Assembly: GCA_002350855.1 (NCBI GenBank)
Contig: DEFM01000022.1
Coordinates: 1-5,120 of the forward strand
DNA from: Prevotellaceae bacterium UBA2852
GTDB lineage: Bacteria; Bacteroidota; Bacteroidia; Bacteroidales; Bacteroidaceae
DNA: 5,120 nucleotides
Direction: 5' to 3'
Part shown: in pieces, positions 1 through 4,646 of the stretch
Layout: each line of letters opens with the position of its first letter
Numbering within the stretch: the first letter of the stretch is position 1
Notes under the pieces: model-generated
Seen by the model: the letters and a program-made list of their open reading frames with translations, nothing else
What the model was told of the DNA's origin: nothing
Databases searched by the model: none
Translations under genes and position numbers: made by a program

Positions 1-21
1 ATGGGACACGGACCACTGTAA
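1..21 (+). CDS. Possible 3' end of an upstream + strand gene
   Basis: In frame 1 the window opens with six sense codons (Met-Gly-His-Gly-Pro-Leu) followed by TAA at 19-21. The stop sits nine bases before a strong terminator hairpin, the usual spacing for the end of a gene. The fragment is too short to identify a family. The two other forward frames run into or through the hairpin, which makes frame 1 the best choice, but the upstream gene may also end before this window begins. Confidence 0.35.
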   Translation: MGHGPL

Positions 22-29
22 ACAAACAG

Positions 30-65
30 AAATCGCAGCGTCTTGAAAGAGACGTTGCGATTTTT
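30..65 (+). terminator. Rho-independent terminator of the upstream gene
   Basis: Bases 30-43 pair with 50-63 over 14 positions (one G-T wobble at 38/55). A further T44-G49 wobble closes a GAAA loop of GNRA type. The 3' arm ends in five T (61-65), and six more T follow at 69-74. It separates the upstream transcript from the isomerase-like gene, which has its own candidate promoter just downstream. Confidence 0.85.
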
Positions 66-71
66 ATGTTT

Positions 72-102
72 TTTGCAAGCAAAAATCACACATGAATTTT
101 TG
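72..102 (+). promoter_or_regulatory. Candidate Bacteroidota-type promoter for the isomerase-like gene
   Basis: TTTG at 72-75 matches the -33 element and AATTTTTG at 95-102 matches seven of eight positions of the -7 consensus TAnnTTTG, the first T being A. The spacer is exactly 19 bases, within the range known for the Bacteroidota primary sigma factor. Transcription would start around 106-110, leaving only about ten bases before the first ATG at 117. The region is AT-rich, so a chance match is possible. Confidence 0.5.
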
Positions 103-116
103 TCGAATAACAAAAA

Positions 117-161
117 ATGAACGATATTTGCAGGACTATGAATGATTTTACAGGACTATGA
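117..161 (+). CDS. Possible 14-residue leader peptide, overlapping the next start
   Basis: An ORF starting at ATG 117 reads MNDICRTMNDFTGL and stops at TGA 159-161. The stop overlaps the main gene's ATG (158-160) as ATGA, the classic arrangement for translational coupling or reinitiation. A second in-frame ATG lies at 138. It is the first ATG after the candidate promoter, which favours use. The peptide has no recognisable attenuator content such as a run of one amino acid. It may be only a by-product of the tandem duplication of the start region; no homology is claimed. Confidence 0.35.
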   Translation: MNDICRTMNDFTGL

Positions 162-172
162 ACGATATTGCA
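117..172 (+). repeat. Three-copy tandem repeat over the start codon
   Basis: The unit ATGAAYGATWTT occurs at 117, 138 and 158. The first two copies are each followed by CAGGACT, so the period is 21 then 20 bases. Copy 3 is the start of the isomerase-like gene. Copies 1 and 2 are in frame with each other but out of frame with copy 3. The repeated CAGGACT puts AGGA only two bases before the ATG at 158, closer than a normal Shine-Dalgarno spacing. Confidence 0.8.
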
Positions 173-1375
173 ATTTATACATTGACGTCGGAACTGCATG
201 ACGAGAAGGCGGTGGGTGACGTGACTAAGGAATTTCTGAGTAGCCTCGGGATTGAGTATGTGTTCAAGGGTAATGACTACGAAGACTACGGGAGTCATGC
301 TCTTGATGTTATATATGTGAGAACCGGAGGCACGGAGGGGATATTCAAAAGGTTGTTGCCTCAACTACAAGCCAAGTCGGATGAACCGTTCTACTTGCTG
401 ACTTCGGGCAAGAGTAACTCGCTGGCGGCTTCGCTGGAGATTCTCTCATACTTGCGCCTGAACGGGCTGCAAGGGGAGATTGTGCACGGACAGGCAGACA
501 AAGTGGCTAATAAATTGAGGATACTGGCTGCCTCAGGCGAAGCGAAACGGCAGCTAAGAGGTTGTAAGCTGGGTATAATTGGCGCTCCGTCCGACTGGCT
601 GATTGCAAGTTATGCAGACAAGGAGATAGTGAAAGAAAAAACTGGAATCGAACTGATTGAGATTCCGATGGAGGAGGTATTGGAAAGCCTCCCCCCAGCC
701 CCATCCAAGAGAGGGGGAGCTTGTGACAAATGTCATAATGTAGCAGTGGTGTCGGAGAAGGTGCGCGAAGCGTTGCCGGGTGCTTATCAGATATACGAGG
801 CGTTAAAGACAGTGGTGGAGAAACATGGCCTGCAAGGACTGACAATCCGCTGCTTCGACCTTTTGACTGCTGTTCACAACACTGGTTGTATGGCTTTGGC
901 AAAACTGAATGCGGAAGGTATTGTAGCTGGATGTGAGGGCGACGTCCCTGCCCTACTCTCGATGATGATTTCAAAGGTGGTTACAGGTGTAAGCGGATTT
1001 CAGGCTAATCCTGCAAGGATAGACACAGAGACAGATGAACTGCTGTTTGCCCACTGCACCATTCCTCTGAACATGGTTGAGCGGTATGAACTTGACTCTC
1101 ATTTCGAATCGGGAATCGGTGTGGGCATTCGTGGCTACATGGCACCTGGTCCTGTTACCATCTTCAAGGTGTCGGGTGACCTCTCGCGTTCTTTCATTGC
1201 CGAAGGCGAACTGCTGCGCTGCGAAGCCAAAGACGACCTCTGCCGCACTCAAATGGTGATTCGCCTGAACAATCCTGCTCAGGCTTCGTACTTCCTCACC
1301 AATCCTATCGGCAACCACCATATCATAGTGCCTGGGCATCAGCTGGAGGTGTTGGAAAAAATTATAAATAACTAA
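158..1375 (+). CDS. L-fucose/L-arabinose isomerase-like protein, substrate unknown
   Basis: The 405-residue protein resembles the sugar-isomerase fold of the FucI/AraA superfamily. Residues about 1-225 look like the alpha/beta N-terminal domains, with a Gly-rich turn at LTSGKSN (81-87) and LGIIGAPSDW (138-147). Residues about 228-402 look like the catalytic domain: CEGD (259-262), FQANPARID (281-289), AHCTIP (298-303) and NHHIIVPG (386-393). E260, H299 and H387/H388 are candidate metal or catalytic residues by analogy with FucI. The place where relatives often have a metal-binding Asp reads Asn284, so isomerase activity is not assured. It is shorter than true L-fucose isomerases (near 590 residues). 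Residues 177-188 come from a C/G-rich repeat inserted in frame. The last codons (IINN) and stop lie in an AT-rich repeat. The start at 158 gives a plausible beginning, MNDIAIYTL. The fold is fairly sure; the reaction is not. Confidence 0.8.
   Translation: MNDIAIYTLTSELHDEKAVGDVTKEFLSSLGIEYVFKGNDYEDYGSHALDVIYVRTGGTEGIFKRLLPQLQAKSDEPFYLLTSGKSNSLAASLEILSYLRLNGLQGEIVHGQADKVANKLRILAASGEAKRQLRGCKLGIIGAPSDWLIASYADKEIVKEKTGIELIEIPMEEVLESLPPAPSKRGGACDKCHNVAVVSEKVREALPGAYQIYEALKTVVEKHGLQGLTIRCFDLLTAVHNTGCMALAKLNAEGIVAGCEGDVPALLSMMISKVVTGVSGFQANPARIDTETDELLFAHCTIPLNMVERYELDSHFESGIGVGIRGYMAPGPVTIFKVSGDLSRSFIAEGELLRCEAKDDLCRTQMVIRLNNPAQASYFLTNPIGNHHIIVPGHQLEVLEKIINN
686..721 (+). repeat. C/G-rich inverted element inserted in frame in the isomerase-like gene
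   Basis: AGC(C)TCCCCC at 686-695 pairs with GGGGGAGCT at 713-721, with one bulged C at 689, around a loop holding AGCCCCATCC (697-706). The span is 36 bases, a multiple of three, and is read as Ser-Leu-Pro-Pro-Ala-Pro-Ser-Lys-Arg-Gly-Gly-Ala (residues 177-188). Its core resembles AGCCCCCTCC of the element at 4607-4646 (9 of 10 bases, opposite strand). The low-complexity Pro/Gly/basic residues contrast with the well-folded sequence on either side. Confidence 0.7.
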
Positions 1376-1400
1376 TTATTAATTATAAAATCTTACATCC
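1361..1400 (+). repeat. AT-rich block, copy 1, covering the stop codon
   Basis: Bases 1361-1390 match 3881-3910 at 28 of 30 positions without gaps, and the similarity continues weakly into ACATCCGC (compare ACATCGCGC at 3915-3923). The block contains the last four codons and TAA (1373-1375) of the isomerase-like gene. AATTATTAATTATAAAA (1374-1390) is also found exactly, on the other strand, at 2124-2140. Confidence 0.75.
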
Positions 1401-1471
1401 GCAAGAGTGCTCTTTTGAGTGCTTTCTTTAGCGGTATCGTAACGATGAATAAGCCATCAGAGCTTTTTTTC

Positions 1472-1519
1472 TTACAAACAGCGTGCTGCGCACTATGATT
1501 AAAGGATTAAAATGATTAG
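1472..1519 (+). repeat. Nonamer/hairpin module A
   Basis: Read on the - strand, three AATC-led units (AATCATTTT, AATCCTTT, AATCATAGT) are followed by the hairpin GTGC-GCA-GCAC (1493-1483), then GCTGTTTGTAAG. The order of parts matches modules at 1524-1575 (opposite orientation) and 3911-3950 (same orientation). It lies in the 255-base gene-free gap between convergent genes. The part of the gap before it (1401-1471) holds a direct repeat GAGTGCT at about 1406 and 1425 and nothing else I can name. Confidence 0.6.
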
Positions 1520-1523
1520 AAAA

Positions 1524-1575
1524 AATCTTATAAATCATATAAATCTTAATAATCTTAGCACGAAGTGCGATGTTG
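1524..1575 (+). repeat. Nonamer/hairpin module B, inverted to A
   Basis: Four perfect 9-base units start at 1524, 1533, 1542 and 1551: AATCTTATA, AATCATATA, AATCTTAAT and AATCTTAGC. They run into a hairpin GCAC-GAA-GTGC (1558-1568) followed by GATGTTG (1569-1575). Modules A and B face each other head to head with the AATC tracts inside. Compared with A, the stem sequence is swapped (GCAC/GTGC against GTGC/GCAC), so pairing is kept while sequence differs. Confidence 0.7.
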
Positions 1576-1587
1576 TAATAAAAAACA

Positions 1588-1621
1588 AAAACCTCCAACT
1601 CGTTTGTGAGTTGGAGGTTTT
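1588..1621. terminator. Terminator between convergent genes, strongest on the - strand
   Basis: AAAACCTCCAACTC (1588-1601) pairs perfectly over 14 bases with 1608-1621 around the loop GTTTGT. On the - strand the hairpin is followed by a T-rich tail (complement of 1579-1591), and it begins ten bases after the stop of the SH3 gene, so it should end the - strand transcript. On the + strand the tail TTTTGTGTGTGTTT is weaker but may also stop readthrough from the isomerase-like gene. Confidence 0.9.
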
Positions 1622-1630
1622 GTGTGTGTT

Positions 1631-2062
1631 TCAGAAGGTGGACATGCCATCCCATTCTACCATGTCTTCACGGACATAGCCGACTTTGCCCTTGATACGG
1701 ATCTTGAACCAGTCGTTAGTTTTTCCCAAGCACGGATAGGTGTCGGGGATATCCTCCGTATCGGGAATCTTTGCGATAACGGCTCCGGTAAGGGAGGGTT
1801 CCTTGCGTACATTTATATTTCCCTTGCGTATGTGCTTGCGGTAGACAATCCCCTGCCCTTTCTGGGCGCTGTAAACGACGATGCGGTAGCCTTTCTTGGG
1901 GACATCATAGTCGTCCTGCACACAAACGGTGTAGGTCGTGGCATTTGTCCTGACATAGCGTCCTTCCAACTTGCCTTGGGAATTAACCACCATCTTCATG
2001 CTCTGAGCCTGGACAGTGCCACAACTCATCAGAGCTAACAATGCAATAATAATCGTTTTCAT
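1631..2062 (-). CDS. Secreted SH3-domain (SH3b) protein
   Basis: The protein has 143 residues. It starts with a basic-hydrophobic leader, MKTIIIALLALMSCGTVQA, with a likely signal peptidase I site after VQA (residue 19). LMSC at 11-14 also resembles a lipobox, with Cys14 as a possible lipidation site, although Met at -2 is unusual. Residues about 80-137 form a bacterial SH3 domain: the signature NINVRKEPS (82-90), then a middle TYPCLGKTNDWFKI (108-121) and the closing GKVGYVREDMVEW (125-137). Residues 21-78, with VQDDYDVP (48-55), are conserved in Bacteroidales relatives as I remember them but have no known function. SH3b domains often bind peptidoglycan or other envelope ligands; the ligand here is unknown. 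It is the last gene before the terminator. A Shine-Dalgarno GGAGGG lies five bases before the ATG, uncommon in this phylum. Confidence 0.85.
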   Translation of the reverse strand: MKTIIIALLALMSCGTVQAQSMKMVVNSQGKLEGRYVRTNATTYTVCVQDDYDVPKKGYRIVVYSAQKGQGIVYRKHIRKGNINVRKEPSLTGAVIAKIPDTEDIPDTYPCLGKTNDWFKIRIKGKVGYVREDMVEWDGMSTF

Positions 2063-2107
2063 AAAGACCCTCCCCGCCTTTCAGGTATCCTTCCCGTCAA
2101 GGAGGGG
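2063..2107 (-). promoter_or_regulatory. Strong ribosome binding site inside a possible masking hairpin
   Basis: On the - strand, GGAGGG (complement of 2068-2073) precedes the ATG of the SH3 gene with spacer TCTTT. The upstream CCCTCC (complement of 2101-2106) can pair with all six bases, and two further T-G wobbles extend the stem to eight. The ribosome site could thus be hidden in the folded transcript. A competing smaller stem, CCTT/AAGG, lies within 2089-2102. The sequence is part of a C/G-rich repeat, so regulation is inferred from pairing alone. Confidence 0.45.
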
Positions 2108-2120
2108 ACCATCCGGACGG
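2066..2120. repeat. C/G-rich inverted element in the kdsD-SH3 gap
   Basis: The element opens with GACCCTCCCC (2066-2075) and includes CCTTCCCGTCAAGGAGGGG (2089-2107), with inverted arms CCCTCC/GGAGGG. A near-palindrome CCATCCGGACGG (2109-2120) adjoins it. On the - strand CCCCTCCTTGACGG resembles CCCCTCCGCCTGACGG of the element at 4607-4646, apart from a two-base gap and one substitution. This indicates a dispersed family, though copies are much degraded. Confidence 0.6.
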
Positions 2121-2123
2121 CTG

Positions 2124-2150
2124 TTTTATAATTAATAATTTGTAATTAAT
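2124..2150 (-). repeat. AT-rich block, copy 2, next to the kdsD stop
   Basis: Bases 2124-2140 are the exact reverse complement of 1374-1390 (17 of 17), and the next ten bases are similar. The block ends two bases from the kdsD stop codon. Relative to its gene it has the same orientation as copy 1: in both cases it follows the stop codon in the sense direction. AT-rich sequence matches easily by chance, but 17 identical bases in order plus the same placement argue for relatedness. Confidence 0.6.
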
Positions 2151-2152
2151 AT

Positions 2153-3103
2153 TTAGTTCATTATTGCGAAGTAGTCGACGATGCCGACGAGGTGCTTGTC
2201 CTTGTCGAGAACAAGGAGAGAGTGGATCAGATGGGTGCGGAAGATTCGCTGAATCTCGGTGAGCTTGGCATCTGGTCCGATAGTCTTCGGGTTGCGAGTC
2301 ATGGCTTCGGCAACGGAGAGGTTGACGAAGTTCTCACGTGCTCCCTGCACTGCACGACGGATGTCGCCGTCGGTAATGATGCCGATGACCTGATCGTTCT
2401 GCATCACCACTCCCAGACCGAGTTTGCCGCGGGAGATGTCGATGAGGGCATCGCTCAGTCGCATATCCGGGGCAACGATTGGGAAATTCTCTGTGTACAT
2501 CACATCGCGCACTCGGGTAATCAGCTTGCGACCGATGGAACCGCCCGGATGGAACTTGGCAAAGTCTGCCTGCTCGAAATGTCGTACCTGCATAAGTGCG
2601 ATGGCAAGTGCGTCACCCATAGCCATGGCTGCGGTAGTTGAAGATGTAGGAGCAAGATTGAGCGGACAGGCTTCCTTGTCAACGCTGACGAGGATGTGGT
2701 AGTTAGCGTGTTTAGCCATCAATGAGTCGGCACTGCCTGTCATAGCCACCATCTGTATATGACGTTCCTCAAGTGGTGCCATGAGGCGTAGCATCTCGTC
2801 GGTATTGCCGGAGTTGGATATGAGCAGCATGACGTCGTTGGGCATGATCATGCCGAGGTCGCCATGCATGGCATCAAGAGGATTGATATAGAATGCCGGT
2901 GTGCCTGTGCTGGCAAGTGTTGCCGCAACCTTGGCTGCTATATGTCCGGACTTTCCTACTCCAGTTACTACAACATGACCGGTACACTGATATATGAGTT
3001 CAACAACTTGGTCAAACTGTTCGTCAATCTGTGGAATGAGATTCAGCAGCGCTTCAGATTCGTCGCGCAATGCCTGAATTGCATATTGTCGGATTTCACT
3101 CAT
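2153..3103 (-). CDS. kdsD: D-arabinose 5-phosphate isomerase (KdsD/KpsF family)
   Basis: This cytoplasmic enzyme interconverts D-ribulose 5-phosphate and D-arabinose 5-phosphate, the first step toward Kdo. The 316-residue protein has the full family layout: an SIS sugar-phosphate domain (about 30-190) and two CBS domains (about 198-255 and 263-316). Motifs are GVGKSGHIAAK (48-58), MHGDLG (79-84), SNSGNTDEM (96-104), APTSSTT (151-157) and FHPGGSIGRKL (184-194). Lys51, Glu103, Glu144 and His185 fall at a constant offset of 8 from K59, E111, E152 and H193, residues implicated in catalysis in E. coli KdsD (328 residues), so the active site looks complete. The start codon lies 13 bases after the kdsA stop, with no Shine-Dalgarno sequence; the two are almost certainly co-transcribed. 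A paralogue role in capsule synthesis (KpsF) or sugar-alcohol use (GutQ) is less likely beside kdsA. Confidence 0.93.
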   Translation of the reverse strand: MSEIRQYAIQALRDESEALLNLIPQIDEQFDQVVELIYQCTGHVVVTGVGKSGHIAAKVAATLASTGTPAFYINPLDAMHGDLGMIMPNDVMLLISNSGNTDEMLRLMAPLEERHIQMVAMTGSADSLMAKHANYHILVSVDKEACPLNLAPTSSTTAAMAMGDALAIALMQVRHFEQADFAKFHPGGSIGRKLITRVRDVMYTENFPIVAPDMRLSDALIDISRGKLGLGVVMQNDQVIGIITDGDIRRAVQGARENFVNLSVAEAMTRNPKTIGPDAKLTEIQRIFRTHLIHSLLVLDKDKHLVGIVDYFAIMN

Positions 3104-3116
3104 TACAAATGAAGAA

Positions 3117-3875
3117 TTATTCTCTAATTAACTGTTTAATCAAAGGTTCGAAGTCTTTGAGATATAGCATGTTTGGACCATCGCTTAATGCTTCATCGGG
3201 ATTGGGATGAACCTCGAAGAAATAACCGTCGGCTCCGAAGGCTTTTGCTGCGAGAGCCATAGAAGGGATGAACTCACGGTTGCCTCCTGTCTTGCCTCCA
3301 GCTGCTCCTGGACGCTGTACGGAATGGGTGCAGTCCATAATGACAGTAGAGGTGAAGCGGTGCATATCAGGGATGTTACGGAAGTCAACAACCATGTTGT
3401 TGTAGCCGTACATATTACCGCGCTCTGTAAGCCAGACGTTGTCGTTTCCGCTCTCACGAACTTTCTGTACTGGATACTGCATATCGAGTCCAGACAGGAA
3501 CTGTGCCTTCTTGATGTTGACAGTCTTGCCTGTCTTGGCTGCAGCAACGAGAAGATCAGTCTGACGGCATAGGAAGGCTGGAATCTGCAGCACATCGACT
3601 ACCTGGCTGCATGGTTCTGCCTGATAGCTCTCGTGGATGTCAGTAAGCAGGCGAAGGTTGTACTTCGACTTGATGTCTGCAAGCATTTGCAGTCCTTTGT
3701 CCATACCAGGTCCACGGAAGGAGTGGATGGATGTGCGGTTGGCTTTGTCGAACGATGCCTTGAAGATGACGTCAACGCCCAAGGTGGTGCGTATGCGCAC
3801 CAGTTCCTGTGCTACGATGTCGAGCACTTCTTCGTTTTCTATGACACAGGGACCTGCGATAAAGAGAGGAAACAT
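3117..3875 (-). CDS. kdsA: 3-deoxy-8-phosphooctulonate synthase, metal-dependent type
   Basis: KdsA condenses phosphoenolpyruvate with D-arabinose 5-phosphate to give Kdo 8-phosphate in the cytoplasm. The 252-residue TIM barrel carries the family motifs IAGPCVIE (6-13), FKASFDKANR (38-47), SIHSFRGPG (49-57), TDIHE (78-82), QIPAFLCRQTDLL (97-109), LTERG (149-153) and EVHPNPDEALSDGP (221-234). Cys10, His184, Glu221 and Asp232 correspond with a constant offset of one to the metal ligands Cys11, His185, Glu222 and Asp233 of the Aquifex enzyme; the metal-independent E. coli type has Asn in place of the Cys. The start is fixed: two codons upstream in frame is a TAA (3882-3884). The N-terminus is short, nine residues before the Cys, but Aquifex has ten. 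Upstream sequence is an AT-rich repeat with no clear ribosome site. Confidence 0.96.
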   Translation of the reverse strand: MFPLFIAGPCVIENEEVLDIVAQELVRIRTTLGVDVIFKASFDKANRTSIHSFRGPGMDKGLQMLADIKSKYNLRLLTDIHESYQAEPCSQVVDVLQIPAFLCRQTDLLVAAAKTGKTVNIKKAQFLSGLDMQYPVQKVRESGNDNVWLTERGNMYGYNNMVVDFRNIPDMHRFTSTVIMDCTHSVQRPGAAGGKTGGNREFIPSMALAAKAFGADGYFFEVHPNPDEALSDGPNMLYLKDFEPLIKQLIRE

Positions 3876-3880
3876 TTTTA

Positions 3881-3910
3881 ATTATAAATTACTAATTATA
3901 AATTATAAAA
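3881..3910 (+). repeat. AT-rich block, copy 3, upstream of kdsA
   Basis: This block matches 1361-1390 at 28 of 30 positions without gaps, in the same orientation. It begins five bases from the kdsA start codon and so forms the whole proximal 5' untranslated region of kdsA. It joins directly to nonamer/hairpin module C. No convincing - strand promoter of the TTTG/TAnnTTTG type is visible in it. Confidence 0.75.
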
Positions 3911-3950
3911 ATCAACATCGCGCTGAAGCGCTGGATTCTTAGGATTATTA
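3911..3950 (-). repeat. Nonamer/hairpin module C, joined to the AT-rich block
   Basis: On the - strand, AATCCTAAG and AATCCAGCG lead into the hairpin GCGC-TTCA-GCGC (3931-3920), then GATGTTGAT. The order of AATC units, hairpin and GATGTTG is that of module B. The upstream edge includes the TAA of the phosphopantetheinyl transferase gene (3950-3948). Here the module and the AT-rich block are contiguous, suggesting they form one composite element of about 70 bases. Confidence 0.65.
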
Positions 3951-4562
3951 GCTTGAATACGTTAGAACGAAGTCGGGGAAGACTTTGTAGTTGACAGAGA
4001 GGGTGCGTTTGTCGTCGGTGCGAGTTTCACGCAGAAGGAGGGTGCCTTCTTCCTGCTCCGGGAATGGCTGGATGGAGAGGTGCTGCAGGAAATCCACATT
4101 GGTGCGGTGGAGCATCTTGTAGGCAGTTTCCTTGGCTGACCAGTGAAGGAGCATGGAAGTGATGGTCTCGGCAGATTCATCGTCTCTGACAAAACGGCTC
4201 TTGACCCGCTCCACCCGGTTGCTAATCTGTTCAATGTCTATACCTATGACCCCACTTGTGGTAAGTGCAACAGCTGCGTAGCCACGTGTGTGGGAGATGC
4301 TTATGTCCATCTGCTCATCCTTTGGCAGGTATGGTGCTCCATTATCGTGATAGAGGATGGGGACCTGACGTCCAAGCATGGTGTAAAGCAACACTCTCAC
4401 AGCGGTCCACTCCAACTGACGGCTGGTGCTGTGGAATCGCTGCTGAAGTTCCTGTCTCACTGTATCCTCATCGGGAAGCATGGACAGGAGTTCGTCAAGA
4501 CTCTCGACGATGTGCCACACGGCTATGCGAAAGGAATCTGTCTGTTTATCGAAATAGAGCAT
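3948..4562 (-). CDS. 4'-phosphopantetheinyl transferase superfamily protein
   Basis: The enzyme would transfer 4'-phosphopantetheine from coenzyme A to a serine of a carrier protein, in the cytoplasm. The 204-residue length fits the Sfp/Gsp-like class (about 200-240) rather than the short AcpS class (about 120). Visible motifs are REWTAVR-like RQLEWTAVRVLL (48-59), APYLP (76-80), ISISHTRG (87-94), the metal-binding GIDIEQ (107-112, Asp109 and Glu111) and WSAKETAYK (141-149, Lys144 and Glu145). These residues are all intact. The carrier protein is unknown; fatty-acid ACP is the obvious candidate if no other transferase exists in the genome. It lies 86 bases after ssb and 72 before kdsA. The first codon follows a stop-rich heptamer tract, without a Shine-Dalgarno sequence. 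Confidence 0.88.
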   Translation of the reverse strand: MLYFDKQTDSFRIAVWHIVESLDELLSMLPDEDTVRQELQQRFHSTSRQLEWTAVRVLLYTMLGRQVPILYHDNGAPYLPKDEQMDISISHTRGYAAVALTTSGVIGIDIEQISNRVERVKSRFVRDDESAETITSMLLHWSAKETAYKMLHRTNVDFLQHLSIQPFPEQEEGTLLLRETRTDDKRTLSVNYKVFPDFVLTYSS

Positions 4563-4568
4563 CTAAAA

Positions 4569-4604
4569 GTGAAGGGTGGATATGTGAAGTGTGAAGAGTG
4601 AATA
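4569..4604 (+). repeat. Degenerate tandem heptamers, GTGAAGN type
   Basis: The units are GTGAAGG (4569), GTGGATA (4576), a single T, then GTGAAGT (4584), GTGAAGA (4591) and GTGAATA (4598). They fill the half of the ssb-transferase gap nearest the transferase start. The repeat is out of proportion to any coding signal and adds stop codons in several frames. Similar GTGAAGA strings are, as I recall, common between genes in this phylum. Confidence 0.65.
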
Positions 4605-4606
4605 TA

Positions 4607-4646
4607 CGGGAGAGGTGCCGTCAGGCGGAGGGGGCTTTGGTGGGTC
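4607..4646 (-). repeat. C/G-rich element after ssb
   Basis: On the - strand this starts GACCCACC two bases after the ssb stop, continues AGCCCCCTCCGCCTGACGG and ends CACCTCTCCCG. CCGCCTGACGG can form a very short hairpin (CCG/CGG). It shares AGCCCC(A/C)TCC with the element at 686-721 and CCCCTCC..TGACGG with the element at 2066-2120. There is no T-run typical of a terminator, so transcription into the transferase gene is plausible. Confidence 0.55.

Noticed and set aside
686..721. The C/G-rich inverted element as evidence that the isomerase-like gene is a pseudogene
   Set aside because: The element is a multiple of three, has no stop codon, and the frame with all downstream motifs stays intact.
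507..974. 155-codon open frame on the - strand
   Set aside because: It lies entirely antisense within the isomerase-like gene, has no family features, and its Pro-rich stretches reflect the complement of the main gene and its repeat.
1524..1559. AATC nonamer tract as a CRISPR array
   Set aside because: The units are 9 bases with no spacers; CRISPR repeats are much longer and separated by unique spacers.
1428..1655. 75-codon open frame on the - strand, reaching upstream of the terminator
   Set aside because: It spans the whole convergent terminator hairpin and the repeat modules and overlaps the end of the SH3 gene; the protein has no family features.
2109..2127. Near-palindrome followed by TTTT as a + strand terminator
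   Set aside because: No + strand gene ends here, the stem has a mismatch and a minimal loop, and the sequence is explained as the edge of a C/G-rich repeat next to the AT-rich block.
2192..2641. 149-codon open frame on the + strand
   Set aside because: It is antisense to kdsD, whose motifs and length are complete, and its translation has no recognisable domain.
3876..3947. A - strand promoter for kdsA in the AT-rich gap
   Set aside because: TATAAT-like strings occur throughout the repeat, but no TTTG/TAnnTTTG pair with 19-21 base spacing is present, so no specific promoter can be supported.
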